Assembly (NCBI RefSeq): GCF_002999335.1
Contig: NW_020312123.1
Span: 19,144 to 83,143 of the forward strand
Direction: 5' to 3'
Source of the DNA: Cyclospora cayetanensis
Lineage: Eukaryota; Apicomplexa; Conoidasida; Eucoccidiorida; Eimeriidae
Length of the DNA stretch: 64,000 nt
Under the pieces are notes generated by a model that saw only the letters and a program-made list of their open reading frames with translations, ran no database searches and was not told the DNA's origin. Positions 12,343 to 23,258 of this stretch are shown here, in pieces (the stretch's first letter is position 1; the number at the start of each line of letters is the position of its first letter). The position numbers were made by a program, and so were the translations under genes.

Positions 12343-14831
12343 ATGAATGTACACGAGGAGCTGCAGTTGCAAGAGTGGCTGCTGCAGCACCTTGAAGCCG
12401 TTCCCCTGCGGCAGCCAGGGGGGCAGCGGGAAATCTCGCCAGTGCCAGGCGGAGAGCAGCAGCTCACGGCAAGAGACGCCACAAAACTGCAGCAGCAGTC
12501 TACAGCGCAGCACCAGTATTATCCCGGCTGGCAAACCCAGCACCGCGAAGCCTCTACAAATGTATCGCCTCGATCGCTGATGGTGTCTCGGCTGCAGCGG
12601 CACCTCCAATTTGTCTCCGACCTCCGCGCAGAGCAGCAGCAAAAGCAGCAGCAAAAGCAGCAGCAAAAGCAGCAGCCTCCAAAGAGGCACCAGCAAGAGC
12701 CTCCAGCGCCGTCGGACGGCGGCGAGAGAGTCTCTGCGGGGTCAAACAGACACCCCCATCATCATCATCGTCGGCAGCAGCAGCAGCAGCAGCAAAAGCA
12801 GCAGCAGCGCGCGTGCATGGAAGCATCATGTACTGTTGCGGATGACGCAGGCACCGTTGCAGCTCCTAGTCTGTGGGAGGCGTTGCTAGATGAAACCGAG
12901 AAAGAAGTAAATACTTCCGAATCGGCGAGGGGGCATGCGTCTTTGGACGCCCATCATGCGAGTGCAGCAGGAGCGCTCCAAGCGGCTGCCGCTGCTTCCG
13001 CGCCTTTAAAAGCAACCGACATCAAAGCAGCTTCCAGGATGACATCGCCGCTGGTGCGCTGCAAGGCGCTTGCAGCAGTCTTGGAACCCCAACGGCAGCA
13101 GCAGCAGCAGCAGCAGCAGCGGCAGCAGCAGCAGCAGCAGCGTGTCGCTACCACCATGTTGAATGGTGCTGCTGCACACTTATCTAAAGCGCAGTTAAAT
13201 GTCGCTCGAGGCGTCGTCTGCAGTAGCTGCCGCAACGCCTGCACGCCCCGCTGCAGCAGCAGCAACTGCAGCACGAACGTGGAGAACATGTACAGCATGC
13301 ACAGCAGCAGACGATACAGCAACTTTGCCGGCTGCAGCAGCAGTCCTATACGGAGGCGAAGCTCGAATCCTGCGCCCTCGGTTACTTCTGCCACTCTACG
13401 GATCGCGGCTGCTCGCATTAATGCGTCCACACCGCAAAACAGACGTCTGCATGCAGCACCTTCTGCAGCAGCACCAGGAGCCGCAGCAGCAGTCGGCAAT
13501 GGAAAGGGAGGGGTGAGAAGCGTAAATCCGCAATCTGTAGCTACAGCTGCAGCAGCACCAGGAGTTGCAGCAGCAGTCGGCAATGTAAAGGGAGGGGTGA
13601 GAAGCGTAAATCCGCAATCTGTAGCTACAGCTGCAGCAGCACCAGGAGCCGCAGCAGCAGTCGGCAATGGAAAAGGAGGGGTGAGAAGCGTAAATCCGCA
13701 ATCTGTAGCTACAGCTGCAGCAGCACCAGGAGTTGCAGCAGCAGTCGGCAATGTAAAGGGAGGGGTGAGAAGCGTAAATCCGCAATCTGTAGCTACAGCT
13801 GCAGCAGCACCAGGAGTTGCAGCAGCAGTCGGCAATGGAAAAGGAGGGGTGAGAAGCGTAAATCCGCAATCTGTAGCTACAGCTGCAGCAGCACCAGGAG
13901 CCGCAGCAACCCCCACAGCCCGTGCAGTGGTAGCTGATCACATGCTGTCTCTGCATCATGAGAATCGATCGTATGGTTTCTTTAAGACGTTCCCCCAGCA
14001 AGAGCTTGCCTTAAGGATGCAGCAGCAAAGGCCTTTGAGTGCTCAGAAAGAGCAGCGGAATGAGCAGCACGAGTTCAGCCATCAAGGAGGGCGTCCCCCT
14101 GCATGCATGTGCTTCTGCTGCTGTCAAGAAACTGCAGCATCGGATGCAGCCACGCTGTGTGCCGACATGAAGGAGCGCTCTGCGTGTAAAGAGGGAAGCA
14201 AGCAGTCACAGGCTGATGACCTCCCTGCGCAAAAGGAAACAATTCGTGATGGGAAAGGCTGCAGGTGCAGTGCTGCCCATCATCACCTTAACCTGCAGGA
14301 AGCCGCTGGGGGGGCAGTACGAGCGGCTAACACCCATACTTCTCCTAGCGCTGCAACTGCAACTGCAACTGCAGATGCTGCCGCTGCATCCCCCCCCCTG
14401 TTGAGAGGACGCCGTATGTCTACAGGCTCCTTGAGGAGTCTTGAGGCTTTTTCGCCGGTCGAAGGCGCAGAAGAGACGCCATGCTCCGTGCTGCTGCTGC
14501 CCTCCCACTCAGCAGCTGATGCTGCTGCTGCGCGAGAAGGGGGGCTTCTGCAGCAGCAAACGCGAGCAGCAGCAGCACCAACACCAGCTGGAGAAGGTGG
14601 AAACGCTGCTGCTGCTGCTGAAGTGGTGATGAATGACCATACATACGTGCACCAGCAAGGATACTGTAGAAGAGCTCGTCTGACGCCGTCCTTCAATCCG
14701 GCTGCCCCCAGCAGCGGCGCTGCGATCGCTGCTGCGATTACTCCTCCTGCAGCTGCCTGCTGTTGTGCGCAACTGCAGCAACAGCAGCAGCTGCAGCAAC
14801 AGCAACAGCGACTGCAACAGCAACAGCGACT

Positions 14832-14878
<47 letters not shown>

Positions 14879-16320
14879 TGCAACAGCAACAGCAACTGCA
14901 GGAACGGAGGAGGAGCGGTCTAGCCATTACGGCTGCTTCTAGAAAGGAGATCGGGATGCAATCGTTTGTCGGTGCTGCCTCAGTTCCGCAACAGTCGGGA
15001 GGCGTACAGGCCAGACAGCATCTCCCGCACTGCCATAGGAAGCACATTGTGTTGCTGCATCCGACCGCAGCAGCAGCAGAAAGCAGCAGCAGCAGCAGTA
15101 GCACCTGCGCTGTAGGGTCGGCACGCCTCCCCTCCAAGATGCCGATAACCTCAGAAGCTGCGGCAGTCGCGGCTCAAGGCAGCGCTGAGGGCGATTGCGC
15201 GTCTCCGCCTTCCTGCGCTCCTGCATCCAGCAGCAGAGACTTGCAGCAGCAGCAGCTTCAGCAGCATTCCGACGGTCCATGCAGGCCGCATGCAGCGACC
15301 TCGGTGCTGCCGCCTTGCCCCCACCGCTGCTGGGAGTCTGCAGCACTCTTGCAGCAGCAGCAGCCTCCGCTGGCAGCGGCTGCCGTTCCGCGGACCGTAG
15401 GCTGCTGCGCTCATGATGACTGCCGCAGCGCGAGCATTCGGCAACGGCAACTGCAGCACCCCCAACAGCAGCACCAGCAAGCCCATGTCTTTTATCGGCG
15501 GCATTGCTCTTGCGCAGCGAACTCTGCTGCTGCGAACACCCAGCGCTGCAACGATGACACTCTTAGTGTAAAGGCCAAACAACTGCAGACTCCCCTGCGG
15601 CTGCAGAGCCAGGCACGCCACGAACGAAACGCCCTGCAAGATCTGCCGAGTCGATGCTGCAGCAGCAGGCCGTGCAGTGCACCTGTCGCGTGCAGTGGTC
15701 CCCAGGAGGAGGGGGAGAGGCAGCAGCAGCAGTCTTATCCCTTCGCCTTCGTTCCTAGACATGCGTGTGCCACAGAGCGTCGTCTTCTGCAACATGCGAA
15801 GCAGCAGCAGCCAACGGCGCATCAGCATGTGCTGCGAAAGCAGCACCGCTGTGCGTGGGAGCTGAGGCAGCCCTCAGGCGTGCCCCCCTTGGGGTGTCTG
15901 GACACCTCGCCGGGGCACCCAGCGTTGCTGACGCTTCTTGAGCATATGCATGCAGGAGGGCAGAAGCAGCAGCAAGTGGTGGATTTGCCGCCAAAGGGGG
16001 GGGAAAAGTCTGCGGCTAAGGAGAAGGCTGCAGGAGTGCCGCTCATGCCGGCTGCCCCTGCCCTCCAGTGGCCTCATGAACCTCGAATTGCTACCAAGTT
16101 TGCCAATCAGCAGCAGCAGCACGTGCAGCAGCAGCTGCTGCCGGTGTGGAACGGCGGGGTTACACCGGAGCCTAGCTGGCACTGCTTGGAGGGCGGGCAT
16201 CAGCAGCAGCAAATGCTGCAGCAGCAGCAACAGCAATCACAAGGTGTCATGCGGTTAGTGCAGCTGGCGGCTGCGGCCAGCCGCCAGCTGAGGGAAGCCG
16301 CTGGGGAGGAGGTCCCGTAA
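12343..16320 (+). CDS. Large Gln/Ala-rich low-complexity protein, function unknown
   Basis: I do not recognise a domain. A single open stretch of 1,325 codons runs from the ATG at 12343 to TAA at 16320. The first 90 residues are ordinary and helical-looking (LQEWLLQHLEAVPLRQ; MVSRLQRHLQFVSDLRAEQ), followed by long poly-Gln, poly-Ala and mixed Ser/Cys segments. Residues of about 372-522 are a 28-residue tandem repeat. A CAACAG-coded Gln/Leu block lies at about 810-855, and further CAG runs follow to the end. Cys, His and Arg are frequent between the runs, but no clear zinc-binding spacing is visible. A TTTCCAG 13 bases before the ATG is a possible acceptor, so the true start may lie in an upstream exon. 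Antisense frames are also long here, but they read as poly-Cys/Leu/Ala and are shadows. Confidence 0.7.
13450..13912 (+). repeat. 84-bp coding minisatellite, five units
   Basis: Five tandem 84-bp units encode a 28-residue repeat with core VGN-x-KGGVRSVNPQSVA. Two variants alternate: Ala-type with GNG, and Val-type with GNV. The fifth unit combines the Val-type start with the GNG core. The period is a multiple of three, so all frames stay open through it on both strands. Confidence 0.95.
14770..14910 (+). repeat. CAACAG hexanucleotide repeat, coding poly-Gln
   Basis: Long run of CAACAG with interspersed CTGCAACAG, encoding Gln with occasional Leu. The regular CAA/CAG alternation contrasts with the pure CAG runs elsewhere in the same gene and suggests hexanucleotide expansion. 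Confidence 0.9.
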
Positions 16321-16968
16321 GAGAAAGGGCATGTACATGTACATATATATATACAATTACAGAGAATCCAACAAGGGTTCTCCTGCTGTATGTGGCCTAG
16401 ATGAGAAATGCTGCAACTCGATACAGTGTAGTTGCAACAACCCCGCGCCTGCAAGGACTGTCTTTTTTCGCTACACGGCACAAAACAGCATACGTATGAT
16501 GTTTTCATAAGCGGATGGAGTAGCGCAGCTGCATGCCTACTTAGACGGCGCTGCAACTCGGCTTGAACACGTGGCTGATATCGCTGTTGCGGAAAGATAC
16601 GACGAAAATGAGAGTATATGCAAAGAGGGGTAACCTTGGGAATGCATCCGTTGCTGCAGGGCGACAAACTGCTGCAGCCCGCGAACAGGATACAAGGAGA
16701 AACGAAATAGGTCGGACAGGTATACCCTGCCCTTTGGCAGGCGCACTAGGCCTCTAAATATGCATATCCTGCACTCCACCAGCAATCGATGTCAGTGCTG
16801 ACATTAGAGAGCTACATCAAGCGGAACTGCCGCCAGTGCATCTGGTGTGTCTGATGTGTCACTAGCCGTGCTGTTGTTCTAGTTCGGCCGTGTCTGCGGT
16901 TAGACCAAGCTAGCTGGCCTCCGCCAGAAACGCAGACTAGCGAAGGGGTTCGTTTGTCAGCATCTAGT
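16321..16968. other. Convergent intergenic region
   Basis: Space between the stop of the Gln-rich gene and the stop of the minus-strand gene to its right. It contains a short TACATGTACATATATATATAC tract just after the stop. No supported gene. Confidence 0.5.
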
Positions 16969-19672
16969 TCATTCTCTAAGGTCGTTGAAGTGCTCCCTTG
17001 TCAAGCATTTGACGCCGCGACTCCTCCGGATCCAGCTTCCTTTGGCCAGAATGACGTCAATGCCTTCCCTTAGCGACACCCCAGGGGGAGGCGGTACGAT
17101 TCCAGAGGGGCCCAGAGCAAAAGCGGCAAAGGCTTCGCCCTTGGCAACTGCATTGAGGGCCGAGGCCACTGCACAGTACAGACAGCGCGCGGGAAAAGGC
17201 GGCAGAGGTGACTTGAACGAATTGCCGTCGGGTGTGCAGAGCAAACAAGGGTAAGGGAGCAAAGGAAATGCGCGCAGTAGACAGCATTTGGCGAGATGTG
17301 CGCAGAACTACACTGAACACAAAGAATCTCCCCGCGCTGCCGCCAGTGGCAAGTGCCACGAGGCATGCTGGGGGTGTCGGGAGAGATGGAGTCCGCGTGC
17401 AATGGAGGAGGGGCGTGCATGTATCTCACTACTATCGACCACATGTATAAGCGTCCAGTCCGGGAGGATGGGCTCGACGGCGGAGCGCAGCTCCTCTGTA
17501 GACACCACGACGGCGATATTTTTGCCGGACTCTGTACGCACGAGAGCGAGGAAGGGAGGAAGCAGACACTCCTCGGGCAGTTGCACTTAGCAAGACGGCT
17601 TCACAAGACGCAGCCTCGGCTTCGGAGAGGCGGCCACACGCTAAACAGGAGGCGAGAGACTCGGCAGACGTGCGAGAACGGGAAGCGACAAGCATGACGG
17701 CGAATTAGCGGCCTTCGCCAGCCGTCCAACTCTCAAGAGCGCACAAGAAAAGGTGGCGGTTCCCACTAAGGACGCTCATCCGAGGCATAGCGAAGGCTGC
17801 TCACCTTCGTTGTAGGCGCTGGTTAGGGCATCTATGAGGCCTCCAAATGTATCGGTCTCCCCGTCTCTCGTGTACGTGAAAAGAACGGCTCCCACGACAG
17901 GGCACGTCATGTAGAGAAAGGAGAGGGGATTGGCAGTATTGAACGCAACGGAATCCTTGGTGACTGTTTGGCTATTCTTATGAGCTAACAAAAAGTATAT
18001 ATCCGTCATATCGGCATCTCCCACTGCCACAGCGGCCTGCGCCTCCTCTACACTGTTGTAAAACAGGTATGTCACGGTTACATTCACACCATAACGCCTG
18101 GATATGACTTTCCAAATACTCCTGAGATAATCAGGAAAGAAGCCTGCGAGAAAGAAACACCGCACAGCTGACTGCGGGCTGACATCGGGGATACGGATAC
18201 AAGAGGCCTCCCGTAGTAGAACTGCCCCCAGCCGCAGCCTACAGGAGGCAGCGAGAAAAGCGGCAAGGGGACGCTGTCAACAAGCCAGCGCCGCTTCGAG
18301 CGTAGAGCTCGTGGCGTGCGCTCGACACGCGCGCCTTTCGGAATGCCACATCAAACTAGAAATTATGATGCGCTCATGCAAGTATGTATGTGTATTGAAT
18401 TCAGAAGAAGCGACAAACATGAAATACGAAGTATTCACACTGCATTCATGGCAATGCATAAATAGCTCAATACAAATAGGATCCCGTATCTACGAAGAGG
18501 GTCGAATAGACACTCGAGAAATAGGTGCACGTGCTTCATGATGTATCAGGAGCTGCAAATCTTTTGAACTCCCCCTGAGTCCTCCCTGTGAAGCACTCGT
18601 GGCGCTGCCCCTTGCCTGAATACGTAGATGGTGGTGAGCCAACGACACAGGGGCACACACGAAATTGCGGGGCAGCTCCACAGAACCCGCATGCATGCAG
18701 CCTCGAATGCAGCGCAGTAGAGAAAGAGGGATGACGAAGCCCATCCCTCTTCGATGGAGGGTGTGGTACTGCTGACCTGTGGCGGGATTTTCTGTGAAGT
18801 TTCCAGCTGCACCCTTGTTAGATTTCAAAAAGCCCTCCTCGTCTGTCCTGCCTATTCCCGCTACTCGCACAGTGCCCGTTAGGAGGATCTGTTGCAGCAG
18901 ATCATCGGGGAGGAGGCTGTTTCTCTTAGGCCAAGGGAGTGAGGAGTGGCCTCCGACAGGCGCAGGCATGCCCCAGACAGAGGGTGCTGGAGGGGGCACA
19001 GTGGGACCGCACACCAACACTGGAACGTAGAAATTATCCAGTTCCCATAGGGGTAGAAGGTAGTCCGTCAGCTCTCGAGAACCTGCAGGCAGTGAGAAAG
19101 ACCGTATGTGCACATTTGATGGAAATACACATACTTGCATGCACTGCGCGGGCATGCAATTATGCGATCTTAGACCGGTTCTTAGTATGAATGCGTTTTG
19201 TCACACTACGGAATATTCATGCGCAGCACCTCTCTATAAGCGGCACACATGCATGTTTCTCCTCGGGGGCTCCCCGCGAGGAGAAGCGTCAGCATTTTCG
19301 GGCATATTCGCCGCAGTAGTTTGGCAGGCCATCCATCCAGCATGCTCTGCAAGTTTGCGCACCAATGACGTGAGAAATGGCTGCATTGACTGCATCCCTG
19401 AGGTGCTGCGTGCAGATTTCAGATTCTGCATCTGCGGCATCGGAATCCTCGAGCAGTCCCGGGAGCGGCGCGCTGTTCGCCAGGGGCGATGCAGAGGATG
19501 GCACTGCCCCTGCAGGTGTATTGACAGCATCACTGGTGGTCTTTTCGGTTAATGCCAGTACACCGCAGAAAACGCCAAAGCTGCAGAGAATCAAGACCCC
19601 GGGGAGCCTCTGCAGAAGAGTAGTCCCAACAGCGCCGATTCGCATGATCATCGAAGGACTGCGTCTCCGCAT
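16969..19672 (-). CDS. Membrane-anchored protein with solute-binding-protein-like domain
   Basis: Five exons join in phase: 19672-19363, 19082-18777, 18143-17805, 17585-17430 and 17168-16969, giving about 436 residues. The N-terminus has a basic stretch (MRRRSPSMIMR) followed by a hydrophobic segment (LPGVLILCSFGVFCGVLAL), so a signal anchor or signal peptide. A Ser/Pro/Ala linker follows. From about residue 180 the layout resembles a family 3 (type II periplasmic) solute-binding domain: GTVRVAGIG strand; GFFPDYLRSIWKVISRRYG helix; VTVTYLFYNS; AVAVGDADMTDIYFLL; a PLSFLYMTCPVVGAVLFTY stretch; hinge-like IAVVVSTEELRSAVEPIL; and ALNAVAKGEAFAAFALG, matching the usual 'laal..G..dA...d' position. 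The fold assignment is my inference from pattern, not a search. The ligand and location are unknown. An ionotropic-receptor-like binding lobe is an alternative, but no channel segments are seen. Confidence 0.75.
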
Positions 19673-20947
19673 TCTGCGCGTTGGACGGCCACCACCGTCT
19701 CGCTAAACGATTAGACAGCAAAAACCAAAGAATTCCCAACGCCACACGCTGGAAGTGTCGGGAAGGAGGCGTCCAACGAGGGTTACAAGCCCCAGCACGG
19801 GAGCCTCGGACCGCCACTGCGCGCTGCTCCGCGAAACGACAACAACCGTCCAGTGCAATCCTTGAGGCCAAAAGTTCGGGGATTTGGGGTGAAAAAACAC
19901 CCGAGGATCGCGAAGCGTCGACGATTTACACAGCGGAGAAGGCAGACGGGAACAAAGGACTCACCAGAGGGCAGGTGGGAAATCCTACGGGGCTGTGCTG
20001 CCATCCTCAGCCAGCAGGGGTCGTGCTGCTCTTGCACCGTCCTTTTCGAAGACACGGTGACATAAGCAGCGGCCAAAACTGCAGCCTTCGTGTGCGAGCC
20101 TGCTTCCTCCGTGCGGCGGCCTTATTGCTAGATTCATGAGTCTGTGCTTTTTTCATCTCCCGCAGCACCTCGCCTTCTCCAGACCCTCCCTCGAGAGAGC
20201 GGCACGTCCAGTCCAATCGACTACAGCGTTGTGTGGGGTGCTGCCTCTTGCGGCGTTTCTCTCAACTTCTGCGGCGCGGAAAACGCTTCTCCCTTGCCAT
20301 CTCTCTCAGACTTTCCTTGCCGAACGCGTCTTGAGGGCACAAGCATCGCCGGGCAGAGGGCAGACACCTCGACTCCCCTACAGAGTGAGAGACAGAGAGA
20401 AAGAGAGAGGAAAAACACGCCTTCTACGCACTTGTACGCACCTATATAGACGCAGGCAGTGCCATCCACGCAGCCACAAGACCCTTGGTGCCCACTTTCA
20501 GGGGCCGCCTCGCGTAGCACCGCTTAGAATTCGGCAGCCACGCAGCTTGAGAGGTTCCCCCAGAGTGAGATGGTGGCACAGCCCTCCGCATCCCAGGCGT
20601 GCCTGCCGCTGCGCCTCACAACTCGAACCGCCAAGCAGCAAAAATCGGCTCTATTTATGATACTGCTTCTGCTGCGTGGCTGCGGAGAGACGCACCAAAG
20701 CTGCACCGCGTGAGAAGCCTACACGGCTCTGCTAGAGCGCCAGGGGGTGGATGGGTGTAGCACCTTCTGGCATCGTGCTTGATGCGTGCGACGTTCGCAG
20801 GAAGAGAGCGAGAGAAAGAGACAGACAGACAGACTCGTTTGCATTTTAGGCGACGCTGTGAAGGCGGCACCAAAGAGCCTTTCGTCGGAATAGGCGCAAC
20901 GAGAAACAGGAGGTATCTTGAGACTTTTCTCGTTCCCGTTAGAAACA
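19673..20947. other. Intergenic region between divergent genes
   Basis: Upstream of both the solute-binding-like gene (minus) and the glutaredoxin gene (plus). Short GA/GACA tracts occur at 20385-20410 and 20805-20830. Open frames on both strands lack family similarity and coherent splice phases. Presumed promoter and 5' UTR sequence for both genes. Confidence 0.45.
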
Positions 20948-23258
20948 ATGGCAGAACTTGAAGGTCCTGGGGCGTATAGCGCCTTCTGTGGTGAGAGGGG
21001 GCCAAAGGCCGTCTTCTTCGTCTCTCGAGGAGACGCCCCTTCCGAGCAGCTGCTGCAGCTGCTCCCCACCTTGCAGCAGGTGCGTCAAGATCCCCTCTTC
21101 CCCTGCTACGCAGAATCGTCTCTTCGCTCCCCCTTCTTTCCCGTGTCACGAGCCTCCCCGCGCAGCTAGTGTCTGTGCATGTGCGAATCCGTGGGGTTTG
21201 GCTTTGGCCATAGGACACCACCGACGCGAATATCCGTCGAAAGGCGTGTTGCTGTGCCTTGCGTGCTGTAGCTTCTCGCCCTGCCACGCACGCTCCCTCT
21301 CGAAAGCTGTCCCCCCTACTGCGCCTCTCTGCGCCTTGTTTTGCTAGCACGGCCTCATCTGCCGCGGTTTTCTCGCCGCCTACAGCGGATGCATGCATCT
21401 GATGCATGCATCGATTGCCTCTTTTATGGCTCTGCGCTGTTTCTTCGTGTTCTCAGGACTTCCCAGCAGTGGCACTCGGGCATATGGATGTTTCCAAGGC
21501 ATCTACATGCCTCCTTGCAAATGCTGGCGTCTCCCGGCATCCCACAATCAACTTTCTCTGGGTTAGTTCGTAGAGAGCTGCTTTGCGCAGTCTTGCAGGG
21601 CCTCTCCCTTACGGCGAGGTGCCGCTGCCTCGCTGCCTGGTCATGCCGTGCCGCTCTCTACACCAGCGCTGCGCTTCCCTTTGGTGGTGCCACCGTCTCT
21701 CCGTCCCCTTGCTCCCACTGAGTCTGCTCCACGGAAAGCTCCGAATGCTCACGCTCCCTTCTTGCCGATGCATTTGTCGCTTCTTTCCAAGCTCCTGCGA
21801 GGTTATCTACCTCCCTCTGCGAGTATATCTCCCTGTCACCTGCAAAGCTGCTTGCTTCCGGCTTTTATGCGCCGCTGGCAACGCTTCTGGCAACGCTTCT
21901 GAGGCGGTCGTTTTTCTGCCAGGCACTGGAGGGCTGTTTCTGCGATTGCGGCTTCCTTTTGCTCCACCTAGCGGTGCATGCACTGTGATTCAATTATCCC
22001 GGGCCTTGCCTCGTCCTGCCCGTTGCTCTCTCGCGGCTTTCGAGATTCCCCTATTCTGTGTTCTCGCGGCTGCTGCTGGGAGTGTGGGATGTCTTGGAGC
22101 ATTTCGTGCGTTTTCTTCTTGCGTTTGCTTCTTTAGGACGTGCAGCAGATCGGGCAGTTAGTGGGGAGCGACGTCCCTTGTCTGGTCAGCTGCCTGGGGG
22201 CCCTGAGTGCAGGAGGAAGCGCAGCAGCAGCACAAACGGCGCTGCAACAGCAGCTCGGTGTTCCCGTAGAGACGGAAGAGCAGCTCAACAAGCGTCTCGC
22301 CGCCTTGGTCCGTCAGCAGCCTGTGATGCTCTTCATGAAGGGCAAGAGGGAAGCCCCTTTTTGTCGCTTCAGCAAGGCCGTCTTAGCGCTCCTAGAAGAG
22401 CAGGGTGTTAAGAATTTCGGAACGTTTGATGTCTTTGAGGATCCATCGGTAGGTAGCTTATCGTCTTCAGGTAGCTCAGAGTCTTCGCGTCGCCTCTTGC
22501 TTCTGCGGCTTCCTGCTTGGCTGCTCTTCGTTCTTCTGGCGCTCCGTTCTTTGCCTGCTGCTGTGTCATAGTTCTTCCAAAACTCCAGGTTCACCTCCCA
22601 CTGTCGCGCATATGTATGCTGCATGCCCGACGCCAGTATTTGCGGGGTGCGTGCTGCTTAGGTTCGGGAGGGCCTCAAGAAGTTCTCAGACTGGCCAACG
22701 TATCCACAGCTCTACGCCAATGTGAGTTACAGCAGCTACCGCCTCTTGATGTTTTTCATTTGTGCTAGCGCGCACTTTGACAGTCCGGCTGTTGTCTGTG
22801 CATGTGATGTCTCGTCTGTGCCTTGGCATTTGTCTGTAGCACGTAGGTATAAGCTCGTATCTTGCCGCTTGCATGATGCCCTTCGGCGCTTGCATCCACA
22901 CAGCCCCTCTTTCGGTCTTTCTCTTTCTCTCCCTCGATCTGTTGCTGCCTGACGCTTTTCGTGTCAGCTTTTCTCAAGCACGCAGGTCGAAGGTCAGACG
23001 AATGCTAAACTCGCACTAACGCTTGCATGACGCCTTGTTTGCCGTACGGGGAAACCCCTCTCGCTTGCATGCTGTCAATGTCTTGCTGGCTGTCTTCCCT
23101 TGTCTGTTTTTATGGCTGCCCATCAGTCAGTGTGAACGTGTGTCTGCCCGTGCGTGCACCCTGCGTAGGGGGAGCTGCTAGGGGGAATAGACGTCCTCAA
23201 ATCTATGGTTGCTGATGGCACTTTCAAGAGCGCGCTTCCACCTGAAGCCTTCTTGTAG
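20948..23258 (+). CDS. Monothiol glutaredoxin with N-terminal thioredoxin-like domain (Grx3/4 type)
   Basis: Five exons, all phase 0: 20948-21079, 21457-21561, 22137-22448, 22662-22721 and 23169-23258, giving 232 residues. Proteins of this type bind a 2Fe-2S cluster with glutathione and deliver it in the cytosol. Residues 1 to about 110 are a thioredoxin-like domain (AVFFVSRG, AVALGHMDVSKAS, GVSRHPTINF with the cis-Pro position) with no CxxC pair, as in PICOT-type proteins. Residues about 130-232 are the glutaredoxin domain: QQPVMLFMKGKREAPF, active site CRFS at 155-158, FDVFEDPS, KKFSDWPTYPQLY, and GELLGGIDVLKSM. The active site is normally CGFS, so Arg replaces the conserved Gly. The rest of the glutathione-binding surface looks intact. 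The large introns hold no supported coding sequence, though one short additional thioredoxin exon between exons 2 and 3 cannot be excluded. Confidence 0.92.

Noticed and set aside
13450..13912. CRISPR or phage-type repeat cluster
   Set aside because: Direct 84-bp tandem units within an open reading frame, no spacers.
12954..13916. 320-codon minus-strand Ala/Pro-rich frame opposite the 84-bp repeat
   Set aside because: The repeat period is divisible by three, so antisense frames stay open. The plus-strand 1,325-codon frame covers far more and extends beyond the repeat.
14283..15137. Cys-rich minus-strand frame resembling a poly-Cys protein
   Set aside because: It is the antisense of CAACAG and CAG runs in the Gln-rich gene; CTG/TGC reads as Leu/Cys.
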